64,000 nt of DNA from contig JAAYDW010000057.1 in assembly GCA_012729055.1 (NCBI GenBank), positions 1 to 64,000 on the forward strand, in the 5' to 3' direction. Below, piece after piece: positions 24,938-33,467 of this stretch; within the stretch, counting starts at the first letter, position 1; each line of letters starts with the position of its first letter. Position numbers and translations under genes: made by a program. This DNA comes from Deltaproteobacteria bacterium (lineage in GTDB: Bacteria; Desulfobacterota; Syntrophia; Syntrophales; Smithellaceae). The notes under the pieces were generated by a model. It did not search any database. It was not told the origin of the DNA and worked only from the letters and a program-made list of their open reading frames with translations.

Positions 24938-25707
24938 GGGAGGATCTCATCCCCGGCGTCACGGGCGGCGCCGGCGTCGTTTTCGTCGAAGGTCGGAGGC
25001 TCATCGGGCGCCGGTTCGATGGCGGCGTCGCTCGCCGGTTCGACGGCCGGGGAAGCAGCCGAGTCGGGCGGGGGGGGTGTTGCCGTTTCCCCGAAATTGC
25101 CCCGATCCGCCTCCTGACGCAGCGCGTCGCGGACTTCGGATTGCGCCTCGTCGAAATCGATGGTTTCCTGCTCCGGAATTTCCTGATGTTCGGTCAGCTC
25201 TTTGAGCTCGCGCATGGTCGGCAGATCGGCGAGTTCCTTCAGATTGAACACTTCCAGAAACTTTTTCGTCGTTCCGTAGATGATGGGTTTGCCCGGAACA
25301 TCCATGCGCCCGACGATGCGGATGAGTTTCTTTTCCAGCAGGCCCTTGAGCGGGGCGCTGACATCCACGCCGCGGATGTGTTCGATGTCCGCCTTGACGA
25401 TCGGTTGTCGGTAGGCCACGATGGCGAGCGTTTCCAGCGCGGCCGGCGACAGGGTCGCGGGCTTCGAGCCTTTGAGCTTCTTGACCCAGACGGCGAGCTC
25501 GGGCCGCGTGCGCAGCTGGTAGCCGCCCGCGATTTCCTGGATGCTGATGCCGCTGGCGCGTTCATCGTACCCGGCCATCAGCGCGGCAATCGCTTCTTCG
25601 ACCTCTTTTTTCCCCGCGCCGTCCAGAACGGAGCAGATTTTTTCCACCGTGACCGGCGATTCCGACGCCAGCAGCAGGGCTTCGACGATGGACGAAATAT
25701 TTTCCAT
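24934..25707 (-). CDS. scpB: Segregation and condensation protein B
   Basis: Kleisin-associated winged-helix protein of the SMC-ScpAB condensin. The family core is clear: IVEALLLASESPVTVEKI, LETLAIVAYRQPIVKADIEHIRGV, LIRIVGRMDVPGKPIIYGTT. The C-terminal 70 residues are acidic and Pro/Ala-rich, and probably disordered. It abuts scpA with no gap. Confidence 0.95.
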   Translation of the reverse strand: MENISSIVEALLLASESPVTVEKICSVLDGAGKKEVEEAIAALMAGYDERASGISIQEIAGGYQLRTRPELAVWVKKLKGSKPATLSPAALETLAIVAYRQPIVKADIEHIRGVDVSAPLKGLLEKKLIRIVGRMDVPGKPIIYGTTKKFLEVFNLKELADLPTMRELKELTEHQEIPEQETIDFDEAQSEVRDALRQEADRGNFGETATPPPPDSAASPAVEPASDAAIEPAPDEPPTFDENDAGAARDAGDEILP

Positions 25708-26454
25708 TTATGCCTCCACGGCCGGGAAGATGCGAATGACGCCGAATGCCGCCGTCTGGTAGGCCCGGATCATCTTCAGGCGAATCAGTTCCAGCATGGC
25801 CAAAAAGGTGTATACGATCCGGCGGCGATCCTTCTTTTCTCCCAGCAGCTCTTCAAAAGTCAGATTCTTTTCGCGCGTCAGGCGCTCCATGACGTCATTG
25901 ATGATATCGGAGAGCGACAATTTTTCCAGATCGATTTCCAGAAGCTCTTTCTTGTCCAGGCGCGAGATGAGACGGGAAAAAGCGTCGATCAGCTCGAAAA
26001 TGGACACCTCGACCAACTCCTCTTCGCCCGCGTCTTTTTGCCGCGGTTCTTCCGGCAGAGCCGCCGAACGCTTGAAAACATCGCGCTCCAGCATCGGCCT
26101 TGACGAAAGCTGCGCCGCCGCCTCCTTGAAGGCCTGGTATTCCAGGAGCTGACGGACCAGCTCGGCGCGCGGATCGTCTTCCAGCTCCTCGCCGGACGGC
26201 TCCTCCGGCGCGGGCAGCAGCATGCGGGACTTGATGTGAATCAGCGTGGACGCCATGACCAGGTACTCGCCCGCCAGGTCCAGGTTCAGGGACTTGATGA
26301 TGTCGAGGTATTCGAGATACTGCTGGGCGATGAGCGCGACAGGAATGTTGTAGATGTCGATTTCATTTTTCTTGATCAAATACAACAAGAGATCCAGAGG
26401 ACCTTCAAAGATGTCCAGCTTGATTTCGTAAGTTGTCGAAGGTTCTTCGTTCAT
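25708..26454 (-). CDS. scpA: Segregation and condensation protein A
   Basis: Kleisin subunit bridging the SMC heads. The N-terminal signature YEIKLDIFEGPLDLLLYLI, then NIPVALIAQQYLEYLD and the C-terminal winged helix (VYTFLAMLELIRLKMIRAYQ) are all visible. At 248 residues it is typical. No smc gene is in the window. Confidence 0.95.
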   Translation of the reverse strand: MNEEPSTTYEIKLDIFEGPLDLLLYLIKKNEIDIYNIPVALIAQQYLEYLDIIKSLNLDLAGEYLVMASTLIHIKSRMLLPAPEEPSGEELEDDPRAELVRQLLEYQAFKEAAAQLSSRPMLERDVFKRSAALPEEPRQKDAGEEELVEVSIFELIDAFSRLISRLDKKELLEIDLEKLSLSDIINDVMERLTREKNLTFEELLGEKKDRRRIVYTFLAMLELIRLKMIRAYQTAAFGVIRIFPAVEA

Positions 26455-26462
26455 AGCCGTCG

Positions 26463-27455
26463 TTAAATTTTAACCGCTTCGCGAACCTCTTCCATGGTTT
26501 TGCGGGCGATGAGCGTTGCCCGGGCGTTGCCGTCGGCAATGATGCCGGTAATATCCGACAGGTGGCCGAGATAATAATCCATGCGTTCATGAATCGGCGC
26601 CAGCGCTTCTGTGATGCGCGCCGCCAGCATTTTCTTGCAGTCGGTGCAGCCGATGCCCGCCGCGCGGCACGACCGGTTGATCTCGGCCGCGGTTTCCGAA
26701 GCCGAGTACAGGCCGTGGAACGCGAAGACGTTGCAGATGTCGGGATCGCCCGGATCTTTTTTCCTCATGCGCTGCGGATCGGTGAACATGGCGGCGATTT
26801 TCTGCGCCAGCGCGTTGCCCCGGTCGGACAGGTAAATGGCGTTTTCATAGGATTTGCTCATTTTCCGTCCGTCGATTCCGAGAAGCTTCGGGACGCTGGT
26901 CAGCAGCGGCTCCGGGACCGGAAAAACGTCCTTCTGATAAATGTAATTAAAGCGCCTGGCAATCTCGCGGGTGAGCTCCACGTGCGGCAGCTGATCCACG
27001 CCGACCGGAACGCCGTAAGCCTTGTACATGATGATATCCGCGGCCTGCAATACCGGATAGCCGAGGAACCCGAACGTCGAGAGGTCCTTGGTGGAAAGCT
27101 CCGCCTGCATCTCCTTGTAGGTGGGATTGCGCTGCAGCCAGGCCAGCGGCGTGATCATGGACAGCAGCAGAAACAGTTCTGCATGTTCCTTGACGGCCGA
27201 CTGGACGAACAGCGTGCTCTTTTCCGGATCGAGACCGGCGGCGAGCCAGTCGATGACCATATTGACGCTGTTGTTCCGGATGGATTCCGTGGAGGCGTAT
27301 TCACTGGTGATGGCATGCCAGTCCGCCACAAAATAAAAACAGTCATAGTCGCCGCTCTCCTGCAGAGCGACCCAGTTGCCCAGAGCCCCGTGCAGATTTC
27401 CCAGATGCAGTCTTCCGGTGGGTCTCATTCCGCTGAGAATTCTTTTTTTCGCCAA
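26463..27455 (-). CDS. trpS: Tryptophanyl-tRNA synthetase (TTG start)
   Basis: Class I synthetase charging tRNA-Trp. The HIGH-type motif GRLHLGNLHGALG and the KMSKS motif in GRKMSKSYENA are intact. VGVDQLPHVELTREIA is also characteristic. The best start is TTG 27455, nine bases after AAGGAG, giving 330 residues starting (M)AKKRILSGMRPTG. The in-frame start at 27494 would add 13 unsupported residues. It heads the trpS-scpA-scpB-rluB run. Confidence 0.94.
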   Translation of the reverse strand: MAKKRILSGMRPTGRLHLGNLHGALGNWVALQESGDYDCFYFVADWHAITSEYASTESIRNNSVNMVIDWLAAGLDPEKSTLFVQSAVKEHAELFLLLSMITPLAWLQRNPTYKEMQAELSTKDLSTFGFLGYPVLQAADIIMYKAYGVPVGVDQLPHVELTREIARRFNYIYQKDVFPVPEPLLTSVPKLLGIDGRKMSKSYENAIYLSDRGNALAQKIAAMFTDPQRMRKKDPGDPDICNVFAFHGLYSASETAAEINRSCRAAGIGCTDCKKMLAARITEALAPIHERMDYYLGHLSDITGIIADGNARATLIARKTMEEVREAVKI

Positions 27456-27490
27456 AACGCTTAACTCCTTGCCCCTGAGAAATAAATACA

Positions 27491-27534
27491 CCAAGGCCTC
27501 CGATTGTGAGACGAATAATGCGGAGGCCCTGGTT
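27491..27534. terminator. Hairpin between HU gene and trpS
   Basis: Arms read ACCAAGGCCTCCG and CGGAGGCCCTGGT, nearly perfect, with a 17-base loop. On the minus strand it follows the HU stop and precedes the trpS ribosome site, so it would act as a terminator or attenuator. The following bases are T-rich but not a clean run. Confidence 0.55.
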
Positions 27535-27555
27535 TCAATGAAACGTGTAAAAAAA

Positions 27556-27828
27556 CTATTTGACTTTTTCGGCCAAGGTCTTGCCGGCCTTGAATTTTAC
27601 GACCTTCTTGGCGGGAATCTTGATGGTCTTGCCCGTCTGGGGATTCCTGCCTTCTCTGGCCTTTCTTTTCACAACGGAAAACGTGCCGAAGCCGACCAGT
27701 CCGATTTTCCCGGTTTTTTTGAGCTCCTTGGTGATCGCCGCCACATAAGCGTCCAGCGCGTCGGACGCGGCCGCCTTGGAAATCTCCGCCTCATCCGCCA
27801 TAATGCCGATCAATTCTGCCTTTGTCAT
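27556..27828 (-). CDS. HU-family DNA-binding protein
   Basis: A 90-residue nucleoid protein. TKAELIGIMADEAEISKAAA begins the dimer helices, and VGFGTFSVVKRKAREGRNPQ with GKTIKIPAKKVVKFKAGK forms the saddle and DNA-binding arm. It resembles HU rather than IHF. GGGGGTAG lies before ATG 27828. Upstream of trpS on the same strand, with a hairpin between. Confidence 0.94.
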   Translation of the reverse strand: MTKAELIGIMADEAEISKAAASDALDAYVAAITKELKKTGKIGLVGFGTFSVVKRKAREGRNPQTGKTIKIPAKKVVKFKAGKTLAEKVK

Positions 27829-28235
27829 ACTCTACCCCCTTGTTGTAGAAATCGTTAATTTTTTATCAACTGCCGTTTCCGGCAACCCTGAAATGATCCG
27901 TTGGCGGGTGTCTCTAAAAAAAGCGCGACGAATTTTCATGCCTGCGCCGGACATCCCGCGATGATTTTGGACCCTGCTTGTGAGCGTGCGTGGCGAAGCG
28001 TCTTTGCGCTTCAAACTTGCGCTACGCCTAGCACATCAAAAAACAACAATCAAGGAAAAAGTAGCCGCCGCGCGGGCGGTCACGCCGGTTGTAATGGGCG
28101 AGGAGCGGGAAAAAAATGTTGACACCCGCCGGCCGCTCATATAGTTTTTTTTTACAAAAGGATTCCGATTGTCCTTTTGCCCGGCAACGGAGAAAAAGAA
28201 AACGGCGTCCGGAGCCTGAAAAAGGATTTTTTAGC
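27829..28235. other. Spacer between HU and the lipoprotein-protease pair
   Basis: About 407 bases of divergent intergenic DNA. No coding frame has a ribosome site or protein-like composition. It holds the promoter candidate at 28119-28145 and presumably the HU promoter, which was not pinpointed. Confidence 0.5.
28119..28145 (+). promoter_or_regulatory. Promoter candidate for the lipoprotein-protease pair
   Basis: A perfect -35 TTGACA at 28119-28124 is followed after 15 bases by TATAGT (28140-28145). The spacer is shorter than the ideal 17. It would give a leader of about 85 bases. Confidence 0.5.
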
Positions 28236-28664
28236 ATGCCGGCATCCTCCATGAAAATTATCTTTCTGAAAATGTCTGTTTTGTTCCTGGCGTGGCTGCT
28301 GCTTGCCGTCCTGCTTTCCGGATGCGCCGCTGCGCCGGGCGCCGCAGAGGAAAACACGATGCGCGAAAAGCGGATTCTGTCCACGACGGAAAGCGCGCAG
28401 GTGATCGTTCGGTTTAAAGACGAGGTTGAGGATCCGTCGCGGCCGGACTTTCTGGCGGATCTTTCCCGGACGGTTGCGGCGCGGGTCGATTATGTCCGGC
28501 CCATGTCGGGCGGCGCGCATGTTCTTCGCGTGGAGACGGCAGGCGGCCGGGGAAGGATCGAAGATCTGCTCACGAAGCTCTCGCAAAGGCCGGATGTTGT
28601 GTATGTGGAACAAGATGCGGTTATGATGCATCGTCAAAAAAATAAGGAAGACCCTTTGAGGTGA
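28236..28664 (+). CDS. Lipoprotein resembling a free-standing subtilase propeptide (I9-like)
   Basis: A 142-residue lipoprotein with signal peptide and lipobox LLSGC. The mature part ([12 protein letters not shown] to [13 protein letters not shown]) has the beta-alpha-beta pattern of inhibitor I9/subtilisin propeptides. It parallels the propeptide of the protease encoded next: both contain a V..MSG..HVL stretch and end in (D)(A/V)V.Y.E.DA.M. It may chaperone or inhibit that protease in trans. ATG 28236 follows AAGGA; ATG 28251 is a possible alternative. Five bases separate it from the protease start, indicating one transcript. Confidence 0.65.
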   Translation: MPASSMKIIFLKMSVLFLAWLLLAVLLSGCAAAPGAAEENTMREKRILSTTESAQVIVRFKDEVEDPSRPDFLADLSRTVAARVDYVRPMSGGAHVLRVETAGGRGRIEDLLTKLSQRPDVVYVEQDAVMMHRQKNKEDPLR

Positions 28665-28669
28665 AGCTG

Positions 28670-31033
28670 ATGAAAAAGAAAGCGATTGGTCTTTTGCTGT
28701 TTCTGGGGGTGGCGGTCCTCGGCGGTCTGCTGCTGATGAACCCGTCTCTCTCCGGCGCCGGCAGTTCCGCCGATCCGTCTTTCGGGCAGTCTTGCAGCGC
28801 CGACGGAGGCACCGACCGGATCATCGTTGCGTACCGCGATCCATCATTCGTTCGAAGTGCGGCCACGGCTCTTCAAGGCGCCCATCCGGCTGTGAGCGAA
28901 CGGATTCGCGGCCTCGGCGCCAGGGCCGGCATGGAGCTTGCGCATGTTCGGTTCATGTCGGGCGACGGGCATGTCCTCAAACTGCCGCACCGGATGACGC
29001 TTGCCGAGGCCCATGACGTGGCCGCGGCCCTCAAAAAAGATCCCGCGGTTTTGTATGCCGAGCCGGATGCGCGGATGCGGTCTCTGCTCACGCCCAGCGA
29101 TCCGCGCTACGCCGAACAGTGGCATTACCGGGCGCCGCCCGCCGAGCCGGGCGGCGCCAATCTGCCCGCCGCCTGGGATAAGACGACCGGCGCCGCGGAC
29201 GTGGTGGTGGCGGTGATCGATACCGGCTACCGTCCGCATGCGGACATCGACAGTTCGCGGATTGTTACGGGATATGATTTTGTCTCCGACGCGCTCATGG
29301 CCAATGACGGAGACGGGCGCGATCCGGATCCGGCCGATCCCGGCGACTGGATCACGGCGGACGAAAGCGCATCCGGACCTTTTCTGGGGTGCGATGTGAC
29401 CGACAGCACCTGGCACGGCACGCACGTCGGCGGAACGATCGGCGCCAAAACGGACAATGGCCTGGGTGTGGCCGGCGTGAACTGGACGTCGCGAATTCTG
29501 CACGCGCGCGTGCTCGGAAAATGCGGCGGCTACCTCTCCGACATTGCCGACGCCATTCGCTGGTCGGCCGGTCTGGCTGTGCCGGGCGTTCCGGAAAACG
29601 CCCATCCGGCCAAAGTGCTGAACATGAGCCTCGGCGGCTCCGGCCTCTGCGGTCCGACGTATCAGAGCGCCATTAACGCCGCCGTGGCGGAAGGCGCGGT
29701 GGTTGTTGTGGCGGCCGGCAACAGCAATGTCGATGTGGCTTCCTCCCGGCCCGCCAACTGCGACAACGTCATTGCCGTGGCGGCCACGAACCGCGCCGGC
29801 GGCAAAGCTTCCTACAGCAACTACGGAACGAAGGTGAAGATCGCCGCGCCCGGCGGGGACGGCGCAGCGTCCGACCGCATTTTATCCACGCTCAACGCGG
29901 GTACGACAACGCCCGGCGCCGACAGCTATGCTTTTTATCGTGGAACCAGCATGGCTGCGCCGCACGTGGCAGGCGTAGTTTCCCTGATGCTTTCCCGGAC
30001 GCCCACCCTTACCCCGGCGCAGATTCTGTCGCGCCTCCAGACGACGGCGCGCTCCTTTCCCGCGGGAACCGGTTCCGATTGTACGACCGCTATTTGCGGC
30101 GCGGGCATCGTCAACGCCGCCGCGGCCGTTGAAAACCCGGTGCCGGCGACGACCGGTCTCCAGCCGTCATCCGTCACCGCGGGCAGCGGCGCTTTTACGT
30201 TGACGGTGAACGGAAGCAATTTTGTCGCCGACTCCGTTGTGCGCTGGAACGGGGCGGATCGGGAAACGACGTTTGTGTCCGGCACGCAAGTGACGGCGTC
30301 GGTCACGGCTGACGATACGACAACCGGCGCAGTGGTTCCCGTGACCGTTTTTAATCCGACGCCGGGCGGCGGAACGTCAAATGCCCAGAATATCACCGTC
30401 AACAATCCGGTTCCGGAGATTACCTCTCTCAGCCCGTCTTCCAAAGCGCCGGGCGGTAACACGTTCACACTGACCGTCAACGGGAACAGGTTTGTCGGAA
30501 CTTCCGTTGTGCGCTGGAACGGAGCTCCCCGGGCGACCACGTTTGTTTCCTCCACAAAACTGACGGCGGTCATTCTCGCCGCGGACATCACGGACGAGGG
30601 AGACATTCTGATCACCGTTTTCAATCCGGCGCCTGCGGGCGGCGTCTCGGCCGCGAAGACGTTTTCCGTGAAGAAGATCCTCGCCGCGGCCGGAAGCGGC
30701 GGCGGCGGGTGTTTCATCGCCACGGCCGCCTTCGGCACGCCCTCTGAAAAGCACGTCGCCCTTTTGCGGACCTTTCGCGACCGCTGTCTTCTGACATCAA
30801 CGGCGGGACGGACGTTTGTCGATTTTTACTATACGGTCAGTCCGCCGATTGCGGAAGTGATTGCCGGAAATGAGGCGCTTCGGTTTGTCACCCGGTTGGG
30901 ATTGCTGCCGCTGGTCGGCGCGGCCTGGCTGGCGCTGCATTTCGGCGCGGCAAGCCTCCTGGGAGGGGTACTGGCGCTGTTACTGGCGGCGTTCACGATT
31001 CGGCAAATCCGCAGAAAAACGGCCGGAGTCTGA
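28670..31033 (+). CDS. Secreted subtilisin-like serine protease with two IPT-like domains and CFI-box C-terminus
   Basis: A 787-residue S8 protease. In order: signal peptide, I9-type propeptide (about 45-145), and catalytic domain with Asp in [15 protein letters not shown], His in [13 protein letters not shown] and Ser in [14 protein letters not shown]. Two Ig-like IPT/TIG repeats follow, each with the pattern [17 protein letters not shown] Gly-rich spacer leads to [16 protein letters not shown], the CFI-box C-terminal domain, and then hydrophobic segments with a basic end (IRQIRRK), implying membrane anchoring or sorting. ATG 28670 has GAGGTGA at ideal spacing and is preferred over GTG 28661. 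Confidence 0.92.
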   Translation: MKKKAIGLLLFLGVAVLGGLLLMNPSLSGAGSSADPSFGQSCSADGGTDRIIVAYRDPSFVRSAATALQGAHPAVSERIRGLGARAGMELAHVRFMSGDGHVLKLPHRMTLAEAHDVAAALKKDPAVLYAEPDARMRSLLTPSDPRYAEQWHYRAPPAEPGGANLPAAWDKTTGAADVVVAVIDTGYRPHADIDSSRIVTGYDFVSDALMANDGDGRDPDPADPGDWITADESASGPFLGCDVTDSTWHGTHVGGTIGAKTDNGLGVAGVNWTSRILHARVLGKCGGYLSDIADAIRWSAGLAVPGVPENAHPAKVLNMSLGGSGLCGPTYQSAINAAVAEGAVVVVAAGNSNVDVASSRPANCDNVIAVAATNRAGGKASYSNYGTKVKIAAPGGDGAASDRILSTLNAGTTTPGADSYAFYRGTSMAAPHVAGVVSLMLSRTPTLTPAQILSRLQTTARSFPAGTGSDCTTAICGAGIVNAAAAVENPVPATTGLQPSSVTAGSGAFTLTVNGSNFVADSVVRWNGADRETTFVSGTQVTASVTADDTTTGAVVPVTVFNPTPGGGTSNAQNITVNNPVPEITSLSPSSKAPGGNTFTLTVNGNRFVGTSVVRWNGAPRATTFVSSTKLTAVILAADITDEGDILITVFNPAPAGGVSAAKTFSVKKILAAAGSGGGGCFIATAAFGTPSEKHVALLRTFRDRCLLTSTAGRTFVDFYYTVSPPIAEVIAGNEALRFVTRLGLLPLVGAAWLALHFGAASLLGGVLALLLAAFTIRQIRRKTAGV

Positions 31034-31052
31034 AAACTTTTTCAGGTTCAGG

Positions 31053-31082
31053 AAAAAAAGGGCTTTTTGCAAGCCCTTTTTT
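31053..31082. terminator. Bidirectional terminator between protease gene and glpC
   Basis: Arms of the form AAAAGGGCTT and AAGCCCTTTT around a short loop, with A-run and T-run flanks. It touches the glpC stop codon, so the two convergent transcripts share it. Confidence 0.88.
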
Positions 31083-32274
31083 ATTTCGGCTGTTTTTTGT
31101 CCCGGATGCCGAGCGATTCGCAGAGAATTTCCGCGGGATCGTAAGACGCCAGGCCGGACAGGCCGCTGAGCTGCATGCGGCACGAGCCGCAATCGGCGAC
31201 GATGGCCTCCGCGCCCGTCTTTGCGATGAGCGAAACGGCGCGCGAGCCCAGCTGCACCGCCGTGGTCTCGTTGATTTTCTTGAAGCCGTAGCTGCCGTTA
31301 AGCCCGCAGCAGGCGTCGTCGAGAATCCGGCATTCCAAATCCGGAATCCGCTGCATCAGTTCGGCGGCGGGATAGCCGATTTTCAGCGCCCGCAGGTGGC
31401 AGGGAATGTGGTAGGCCAGCGTGCGGTGGACTTCCTGAAACTTCGGTTGAATTTCTTTTTCGGCGATCAGCCGGAGCAGATACTCGTGCAGGTCGTAGCT
31501 GTTTTCCGCAATTTTTTTGGCCTCCGGAATTTCCAGAATGCCCTGGTAGTCGTGCAGCAGACACAGGCCGCACGACGTGCAGGTATAGACGACCTCATAT
31601 CCCGCATCGATGTAATTGGACAGAGACGCCACGTTTTTCCTTGCGAAGGAGCGGGCCAGCGCCAGATTGCCGTTGCCCAGGGCGGGCAGCCCGCAGCACC
31701 ACTGGGGCGGCAAAACAACGTCGATTTTAAACGACTGCAAAAGCCGGATGATTTTCCGGCCGATGTCGGGACGGTAAAAGTTGATGAAGCAGCCGTAGAA
31801 GAAAGCCACTTTCCGGGTGCCGCGCCGGATGCTTTTCTTTTCCGCGCTAAGGGTCCGGAAACTGAACCGGGGGAAGGGGATGTACGTCGCGATGCCCATG
31901 CGCCGGAAAATGCTTTTTCCGATTTTCGTGGCGGCGAAGCGGTTGGCCACGGGCGCGGTCAGCGATCCGAGCGTGGAAAGGTAGTAGTTGTTGGCGAAAA
32001 GCAGATGCGCCGCGGTGTGCGGATGTTCGCGGCCGTAGCGCTGCTGGGCCCGGAGAATGATCTGGGCGGGCTCCACGCCGCAGGGGCAGGCCATCTCGCA
32101 GCGTTTGCACTGGCTGCACAACAGCACCCAGTCGTCGACGGATTTTTCCCGGTCGCTGCGAAAGCGCTCTGCATCGGGCCCCGCCTGCTTGGGGCCGGGG
32201 AAGGCCGGATTGACCCGGAAGACGGGGCAGTTTTCTACGCAAATCGTGCAGCGGATGCAGTGTTCGAATTTCAT
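31081..32274 (-). CDS. glpC: Anaerobic glycerol-3-phosphate dehydrogenase, iron-sulfur subunit C
   Basis: Passes electrons from GlpA to the quinone pool at the inner membrane. Two 4Fe-4S motifs (CIRCTICVENCP and CSQCKRCEMACP) are followed by two CCG domains (QWCCGLPALGNG and DACCGLNGSYG), as in heterodisulfide-reductase-type subunits. ATG 32274 overlaps the glpB stop by four bases (ATGA), giving 397 residues. The longer frame upstream is read-through over glpB. Confidence 0.94.
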   Translation of the reverse strand: MKFEHCIRCTICVENCPVFRVNPAFPGPKQAGPDAERFRSDREKSVDDWVLLCSQCKRCEMACPCGVEPAQIILRAQQRYGREHPHTAAHLLFANNYYLSTLGSLTAPVANRFAATKIGKSIFRRMGIATYIPFPRFSFRTLSAEKKSIRRGTRKVAFFYGCFINFYRPDIGRKIIRLLQSFKIDVVLPPQWCCGLPALGNGNLALARSFARKNVASLSNYIDAGYEVVYTCTSCGLCLLHDYQGILEIPEAKKIAENSYDLHEYLLRLIAEKEIQPKFQEVHRTLAYHIPCHLRALKIGYPAAELMQRIPDLECRILDDACCGLNGSYGFKKINETTAVQLGSRAVSLIAKTGAEAIVADCGSCRMQLSGLSGLASYDPAEILCESLGIRDKKQPK

Positions 32275-33467
32275 CGCAGATACTCCAGGCACGACCGGGC
32301 CGCCGCCTCGCCCGTAGCGATGGCAAATCCGTGGCCGCATCCGTTTTTCAGGGCTTCCACGTGGGCCAGAATTGCGCCGCAGGTGAAAATATTGTCCCAG
32401 GGACAGCCGTCGGGGCGGAAGGCGGCGTCCACCGCAATGCCGGCCCGCCCGATGCCGTGGTTGCCGGAAAAATAATCCTGCACAAACCAGTCGTCCCGGT
32501 CGCCCGGCACGAAGACCGGCAGATCGAACACTTTTTCGACAATGGTTTCGCGCCGGGCCCAAAGACCGCCGCCGACAAAAGATCCCGTCGCCAGGATGAA
32601 GGCCCGGGCGTTGAGGCTCATGGGTCGGCCCTGTGATTCGACGCGAACCGCTTCGATCTGCCGGTCGGCCTTTTCCACACCGATCACCGGCCAGCCCCAG
32701 TAGATGATCCCGCCTTGCCTCCGGAAGTGATCCTTCAGGACGTTGAACAGACGGCGGCCGGGCATCGACGGCGGGATGGTGGGGATTTCGAATACCGGGC
32801 GCTCCAGGCGCTTTTCGATTTTATCCACGATGGAAGCCGCCGATTCCAGCCCCAGCACGGCGGGAAAGGCGATTTTATTTTCGCGGATGTTGAGCTTTTC
32901 CAGCCACAGGATGAACGCTTCCAGAAATGTGTCGTCTTCGAAATTGGCCGCGATGCCCATCGTGGTGGAAACGCCGGCGTCGTACGTGGAAAAGGCGGCG
33001 TTTTCAAGCCGCGCAAGGATATAGCCGGGATAGAAGTCTTTCAGGCCGGCGAACGTGACGATGTGAACTTTTTCCTCCGCGCTTTGCGGCGAGGACCGCA
33101 TCGTGACCGGCACCAGGCAGGAGGTCTTGAACGTGCCGATGGCGGAAAGCACCAGGCGGTTTCGGTCCGCATCGCCGGTATAGGGCATATTCAGGTCGGC
33201 GGCGATGGTTTGAAAGTTTCGCAGTGATTCGCGGAGCGCCGTGGCGGAAATCCGGTGGTAGGGATGGCTTTCGGGCAGGTCTGCGATGCCGCCCGGCGGA
33301 TTTTTACCTGCCGAACAGACGTCGATGCAGCCCGTGGAAAGGCAGGCCGTCGGTTCGCCGGCGGTTACCAGGGCGACCCGCAATCCCTCTGATGCCAGAC
33401 GGGCGCCGGCGGTGAGCCCCGCCGCGCCGGCGCCGATCACAATGACGTCGTACGCAATCACGCTCAT
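32271..33467 (-). CDS. glpB: Anaerobic glycerol-3-phosphate dehydrogenase, subunit B
   Basis: Second flavoprotein-like subunit of GlpABC. The Rossmann motif VIGAGAAGLTAGARLASEG is at the N-terminus, and ARAFILATGSFVGGGLWA and a C-terminal GCGHGFAIATGEAAA close the FAD site. It is 398 residues from ATG 33467, overlapping glpA by four bases. A conserved Ser/Cys-rich loop TACLSTGCIDVC is also present. Confidence 0.94.
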   Translation of the reverse strand: MSVIAYDVIVIGAGAAGLTAGARLASEGLRVALVTAGEPTACLSTGCIDVCSAGKNPPGGIADLPESHPYHRISATALRESLRNFQTIAADLNMPYTGDADRNRLVLSAIGTFKTSCLVPVTMRSSPQSAEEKVHIVTFAGLKDFYPGYILARLENAAFSTYDAGVSTTMGIAANFEDDTFLEAFILWLEKLNIRENKIAFPAVLGLESAASIVDKIEKRLERPVFEIPTIPPSMPGRRLFNVLKDHFRRQGGIIYWGWPVIGVEKADRQIEAVRVESQGRPMSLNARAFILATGSFVGGGLWARRETIVEKVFDLPVFVPGDRDDWFVQDYFSGNHGIGRAGIAVDAAFRPDGCPWDNIFTCGAILAHVEALKNGCGHGFAIATGEAAARSCLEYLR

